Source: FEN-727 sp036508635 (GTDB lineage: Bacteria > Actinomycetota > Geothermincolia > Fen-727 > Anoxymicrobiaceae). Taken from it: a DNA stretch of 7,316 bases. The notes beneath the pieces are model-generated. The model did no database searches and was not told the DNA's origin. It saw only the letters and a program-made list of their open reading frames with translations. The stretch covers positions 1 through 7,316 of the forward strand of contig DATCGY010000234.1 in the NCBI GenBank assembly GCA_036508635.1, written 5' to 3'. Numbering within the stretch: position 1 is the stretch's first letter; each line of letters begins with the position of its first letter. This document shows positions 5,793 to 7,316 of the stretch, piece after piece. A program made the position numbers and the translations under genes.

Positions 5793-6076
5793 TGGCCGAT
5801 CAGATCTGCCCGGGACAGAACACACTCTTTTGGAAGCCGGAGGACATCTTCGAGGCACCTTGCCCTATCTGTGAACACCCCGTCGAGTTTTTCAAGGACG
5901 ACGCATCGCGTAAGTGCCCGCATTGCGGTTACCGTTTTCCGAACCCACGGCTGGACATGGGCTGTCTCGAGTGGTGCCCGTACGCCGACAAATGCGCCGC
6001 CGCCCTGGCCGAAGGCCGCCCCGCCGGCCTGGACTCCAGCGAACCGGAGCCCGAGCCCAAACCCGGACAATCCTGA
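5792..6076 (+). CDS. Small cysteine-rich zinc-ribbon-like protein
   Basis: This 94-residue protein overlaps the stop of the preceding gene by one base and so is probably translationally coupled to it. Cysteines are arranged as C6 (CPGQNTLFWKPEDIF), a ribbon C24-x2-C27 / C42-x2-C45 (CPICEHPVEFF, CPHCGYRFPNP), then C58, C62 and C68 (MGCLEWCPYADKC). I recall a very similar module joined to an HD phosphohydrolase domain in other anaerobes; here the gene is the module alone, followed by a proline/glutamate-rich tail (SSEPEPEPKPGQS). The ribbon probably binds zinc, and the outer cysteines could bind zinc or an iron-sulfur cluster. The function is unknown; coupling suggests that it acts with the ferredoxin-like protein. 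Confidence 0.85.
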   Translation: MADQICPGQNTLFWKPEDIFEAPCPICEHPVEFFKDDASRKCPHCGYRFPNPRLDMGCLEWCPYADKCAAALAEGRPAGLDSSEPEPEPKPGQS

Positions 6077-6226
6077 GCCCACGGAACTAGACCCTGGTTA
6101 TGTTTGAAAAACAGGTCTGACCCTGGTTGTGTTGAACTGGATCGCGTTGCTTCCCTTGTGTGTTAATCTAATCTACGCTGTTGTCCGCATTTTGCTCGAC
6201 GATGTAAGGGTTTACTGGAGGCATTG
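6077..6226. other. Intergenic region upstream of cupin, with short direct repeats
   Basis: This 150-base gap has no gene. It contains a near-repeat beginning GACCCTGGTT (see the separate repeat entry). The AT-richer stretch 6147-6175 contains TTGCTT followed by TTAATCTAATCTA, which might be a weak promoter for the cupin gene, but the -10 match is poor. GGAGG (6216-6220) is the ribosome binding site for ATG 6227. Confidence 0.4.
6090..6134. repeat. Tandem near-repeat GACCCTGGTT-(A/G)TGTT with GGTC-T-GACC palindrome
   Basis: GACCCTGGTTATGTTT (6090-6105) and GACCCTGGTTGTGTTG (6119-6134) match at 14 of 16 positions with a 29-base period. The second copy overlaps the palindrome GGTC-T-GACC (6114-6122). 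Similar CAGGTCTGACC strings are found in intergenic repeats and around some small transposase genes, but no transposase is visible here. Confidence 0.5.
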
Positions 6227-6568
6227 ATGATAGAGGTGCACAGTTACGAGAAAAAAGAAGTGGAGGATACCCCCCACGATGTAGACATCCGAAAGCTGCT
6301 CGAGACGGAACACGCTCTCGTTCTCGAGATAAAGCTCCTGCATGGCCAGGGCCAGAAAAAGCACATCGCTCCCGTTGACGTGTTCTTTTACGTGCTGGAG
6401 GGGAGCGGCACGGTTGAGATAAACGACGAGCAGGTCTACATTTCAGAGGACCAACTGGTCCAGTGCCCGGCCGGTTCCCCGCACCGGTTGTTCAGCGAGG
6501 GTGGAGAACCGTTCCGTTTTCTGGTCGTGAAAACACCCGGGCCCACTGAATCTTCCCGGATTCTCTAA
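6227..6568 (+). CDS. Small single-domain cupin protein
   Basis: A 113-residue beta-barrel cupin. Motif 1 reads GQGQKKHIAPVDVFFYVLEGSG (40-61). H46 is present, but the second metal histidine is A48, and Asp/Val (51-52) stands where Glu is usual. Motif 2 reads QCPAGSPHRLFSEG (79-92) and keeps P81, G83 and H86. Metal binding, if any, would therefore use a reduced or altered ligand set. Such proteins range from enzymes to sensors, and the sequence does not tell which. ATG 6227 is preferred over TTG 6224: GGAGG (6216-6220) lies six bases before the ATG. The preceding gap is 150 bases, so it may be transcribed on its own. A short inverted repeat GAATC/GATTC lies at the 3' end of the gene, too weak to call a terminator. 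Confidence 0.85.
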   Translation: MIEVHSYEKKEVEDTPHDVDIRKLLETEHALVLEIKLLHGQGQKKHIAPVDVFFYVLEGSGTVEINDEQVYISEDQLVQCPAGSPHRLFSEGGEPFRFLVVKTPGPTESSRIL

Positions 6569-6613
6569 AATCCATAGCTCCACCAGATGGGCAATATGAC
6601 AACCATTCCGACG

Positions 6614-6642
6614 TTGCCCCATGCAGACACCTTCTCTATAAT
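6614..6642 (+). promoter_or_regulatory. Sigma-70-type promoter of the tRNA-Asn gene
   Basis: The -35 TTGCCC (6614-6619) and a perfect -10 TATAAT (6637-6642) are separated by 17 bases. Transcription would start near 6649, about 24 bases ahead of the mature tRNA 5' end. An imperfect inverted repeat, ATGGGCAA (6587-6594) and TTGCCCCAT (6614-6622), covers the -35 box and might act as an operator or as a hairpin ending upstream transcripts. Confidence 0.8.
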
Positions 6643-6672
6643 GAGATTTCGTTACTGCGGATTAGAGTTCTC

Positions 6673-6748
6673 TCCCCGGTAGCTCAATCGGTAGAGCAAC
6701 TGGCTGTTAACCAGTGTGTTGCAGGTTCGAGTCCTGCCCGGGGAGCCA
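6673..6748 (+). tRNA. tRNA-Asn (anticodon GTT)
   Basis: This is a complete 76-base cloverleaf with CCA encoded. The acceptor stem TCCCCGG (6673-6679) pairs with CCGGGGA (6738-6744). The D stem is GCTC/GAGC (6682-6685 and 6694-6697). The anticodon stem ACTGG/CCAGT (6699-6703 and 6711-6715) has loop CTGTTAA giving GTT (6706-6708). The T stem GCAGG/CCTGC encloses TTCGAGT. The discriminator is G6745 and CCA is 6746-6748. All stems pair fully, so the gene should be functional. It has its own promoter just upstream. Its 3' end is copied, once direct and once inverted, in the following 140 bases. Confidence 0.98.
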
Positions 6749-6799
6749 ACACTCTTCAACACCATCACCATAACTCACCGGGCATGACTCGAACCTGCA
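6720..6799. repeat. Inverted copy of the tRNA-Asn T-arm
   Basis: Bases 6778-6799 are the reverse complement of 6720-6741 (T-arm plus the first acceptor bases) with 21 of 22 matching; the one mismatch is T6785 where G is expected. The spacer is 36 bases. A primary transcript could form a long hairpin across the tRNA 3' end that competes with the cloverleaf. Confidence 0.85.
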
Positions 6800-6886
6800 G
6801 CTAAAGGCGCCGCGGAGCGGCTGCCTGGACTTGGGGTCACCGCCCGACGAAGGAGGGTGGGGCCGAGTCCTGCCCGGGGAGCCAAC
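6728..6886. repeat. Perfect 23-bp direct repeat of the tRNA-Asn 3' end (att-like)
   Basis: Bases 6728-6750 (half the T loop to two bases past CCA) recur exactly at 6864-6886. A repeat of a tRNA 3' end is the usual mark of attL/attR left by tyrosine integrases. Only 113 bases lie between the copies, and no integrase is present. This is therefore at most a scar or a deleted remnant. Confidence 0.85.
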
Positions 6887-7019
6887 TTCCATTAACCATG
6901 CGGGTTTAATGGATTCAAGCAAAGTTTGACCGAATCCCTTCCGGTACAGGTTGCTTCTCTTGCTTCTTGGAGTGATCAGGGTATTCATGAATAGGGTTCT
7001 ATTAGTACGGGTTTGAATT
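6749..7019. other. Non-coding stretch with tRNA-Asn fragments and small palindromes
   Basis: No credible gene is seen; reading frames here are translations of tRNA fragments. Besides the tRNA-Asn copies and the GC hairpin, it holds CCATTAA/TTAATGG (6889-6895 and 6906-6912), the 12-base palindrome TATTCATGAATA (6982-6993) and TTGCTTC twice (6951-6957 and 6960-6966). Confidence 0.6.
6805..6826. repeat. GC-rich hairpin within the tRNA-derived zone
   Basis: AGGCGCCGC (6805-6813) and GCGGCTGCCT (6817-6826) pair around GGA, with one bulged base. There is no T-tract, so it is a weak candidate for terminating the tRNA transcript. Confidence 0.5.
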
Positions 7020-7081
7020 GCGGCGGTCTTGAAAACAGATGAGCCGCAAGGCTCCGGGGGTTCGAATCCCTCTCCCCGCCA
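7020..7081 (+). pseudogene. Broken tRNA-Ser (TGA) gene, 3' part only
   Basis: The 3' two-thirds of a tRNA-Ser is recognisable. The anticodon loop CTTGAAA (7028-7034) gives TGA (7030-7032). The class II variable arm GAGCC-GCAA-GGCTC (7041-7054) is perfect. The T-arm is GGGGG-TTCGAAT-CCCTC (7056-7072), and TCCCC then GCCA end at 7081. Faults: no D-arm or 5' acceptor strand can be found upstream; the anticodon stem GCGGT/ACAGA has two mismatches; the 3' acceptor strand is two bases short. It should not yield a functional tRNA. Confidence 0.75.
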
Positions 7082-7143
7082 CGGCAACCCTAACGTCACA
7101 TTCAAGCATTTCGATGAAGATCGGTGGGAGAGGGATTCGAACC
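7059..7143. repeat. 18-bp inverted copy of the tRNA-Ser T-arm
   Basis: Bases 7059-7076 (GGTTCGAATCCCTCTCCC) are perfectly complementary to 7126-7143, with a 49-base spacer. This repeats the layout seen at tRNA-Asn, where an inverted T-arm copy lies 36 bases beyond the direct one. Confidence 0.85.
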
Positions 7144-7160
7144 AGGGGGGTCCTGTATCC

Positions 7161-7185
7161 TTCCGGGGGGAAGGTCCCCCCGGAA
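7161..7185. repeat. Perfect 10-bp stem hairpin TTCCGGGGGG / CCCCCCGGAA
   Basis: The arms 7161-7170 and 7176-7185 pair without mismatch around AAGGT. Copies of GGGGTCCTG lie on each side (7147-7155 and 7195-7203). No T-tract follows on either strand. It could end transcription from the right-hand gene or be part of a small repeat. Confidence 0.65.
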
Positions 7186-7228
7186 TCTCATATGGGGTCC
7201 TGGCGTGAAAACCAAACAACGCGAAGGT

Positions 7229-7316
7229 CTAGGCGGGCTTTACCTCGATCTTCAGATGTCCCTCTTCCGACAGCTCCCATTCCACGAGTGAATTGACATC
7301 GAGAGCGGCATCGAAG
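7229..7316 (-). CDS. C-terminal end of an unidentified protein (rest outside window)
   Basis: Reading leftward from the window edge, an open frame gives 28 residues, FDAALDVNSLVEWELSEEGHLKIEVKPA, then TAG (complement of 7229-7231). The composition is protein-like: acidic, with alternating hydrophobic residues at the end suggesting a closing beta strand. The opposite strand here gives nothing recognisable. No family can be named from so short a piece. If real, it converges on the tRNA-derived zone from the right. Confidence 0.5.
   Translation of the reverse strand, partial: FDAALDVNSLVEWELSEEGHLKIEVKPA

Noticed and set aside
7020..7143. Permuted or split functional tRNA-Ser
   Set aside because: No D-arm or 5' half lies downstream of the 3' half, the anticodon stem has two mismatches, and the acceptor strand is short.
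6707..7219. 170-residue open frame on the - strand across the tRNA zone
   Set aside because: It is a translation of tRNA fragments (stretches such as RFESCP and GQDSNLQ are typical of antisense tRNA) and overlaps an intact tRNA-Asn gene.
1..7316. CRISPR array, insertion sequence, toxin-antitoxin or phage gene
   Set aside because: No regularly spaced repeats, transposase, integrase or toxin-like frame was found on either strand.

Overview
The window looks like chromosomal DNA of a G+C-rich anaerobe or microaerophile, most likely an anaerobic actinobacterial lineage. Two things suggest this. The C-terminal half of the primary sigma factor has Actinobacteria-like wording (VVPVDAAAF..LLQEQL, DGQPRTLEEVG, SKLRHPSRS). 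It is followed by an almost complete set of non-haem-iron and flavin enzymes used by anaerobes against O2 and reactive oxygen. The taxonomic reading is inference from one partial protein and the gene set.

Layout on the + strand. The 3' end of rpoD/sigA (1-483) is cut by the window edge. A first cluster holds an encapsulated-ferritin (EncFtn) family protein (573-872), a TIGR02757/DUF2400 protein (885-1691) and rubrerythrin (1740-2315). A 231-base gap carries a GC-rich palindromic element. A second, tightly packed cluster holds desulfoferrodoxin/superoxide reductase (2547-2921), an FprA-type flavodiiron protein (2964-4181), a flavoredoxin-like flavin reductase (4183-4707) and a 52-residue rubredoxin (4712-4870). 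The next gap (4871-5042) can fold into a nested RNA-like structure. It precedes a ferredoxin-like protein (5043-5792), whose stop overlaps the start of a cysteine-rich zinc-ribbon protein (5792-6076), and then a small cupin (6227-6568). A strong sigma-70-type promoter drives a tRNA-Asn gene (6673-6748). The last ~570 bases are tRNA-derived debris: an inverted T-arm copy and a perfect 23-bp direct copy of the tRNA-Asn 3' end, a broken tRNA-Ser 3' half with its own inverted T-arm copy, and strong hairpins. A partial reading frame on the - strand (7229-7316) enters from the right edge.

How the genes may work together. Rubredoxin, with the flavin reductase next to it, is the natural electron carrier. 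It can feed the superoxide reductase (superoxide to peroxide), rubrerythrin (peroxide to water) and the flavodiiron protein (O2 to water, or NO to N2O). The EncFtn-like protein would oxidise and sequester Fe(II) that could otherwise fuel Fenton chemistry. The adjacent flavin reductase and rubredoxin correspond to the two halves of the high-molecular-weight rubredoxin (Hrb) that partners FprA in Moorella-type acetogens, here as two genes.

Most unusual points: an EncFtn gene with no cargo-loading tail and no encapsulin gene beside it; a ferredoxin domain missing one of eight cluster cysteines; the nested structure ahead of that gene; and the tRNA-fragment zone, which resembles scars of site-specific integration. 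No complete novel defence or mobile system is visible.
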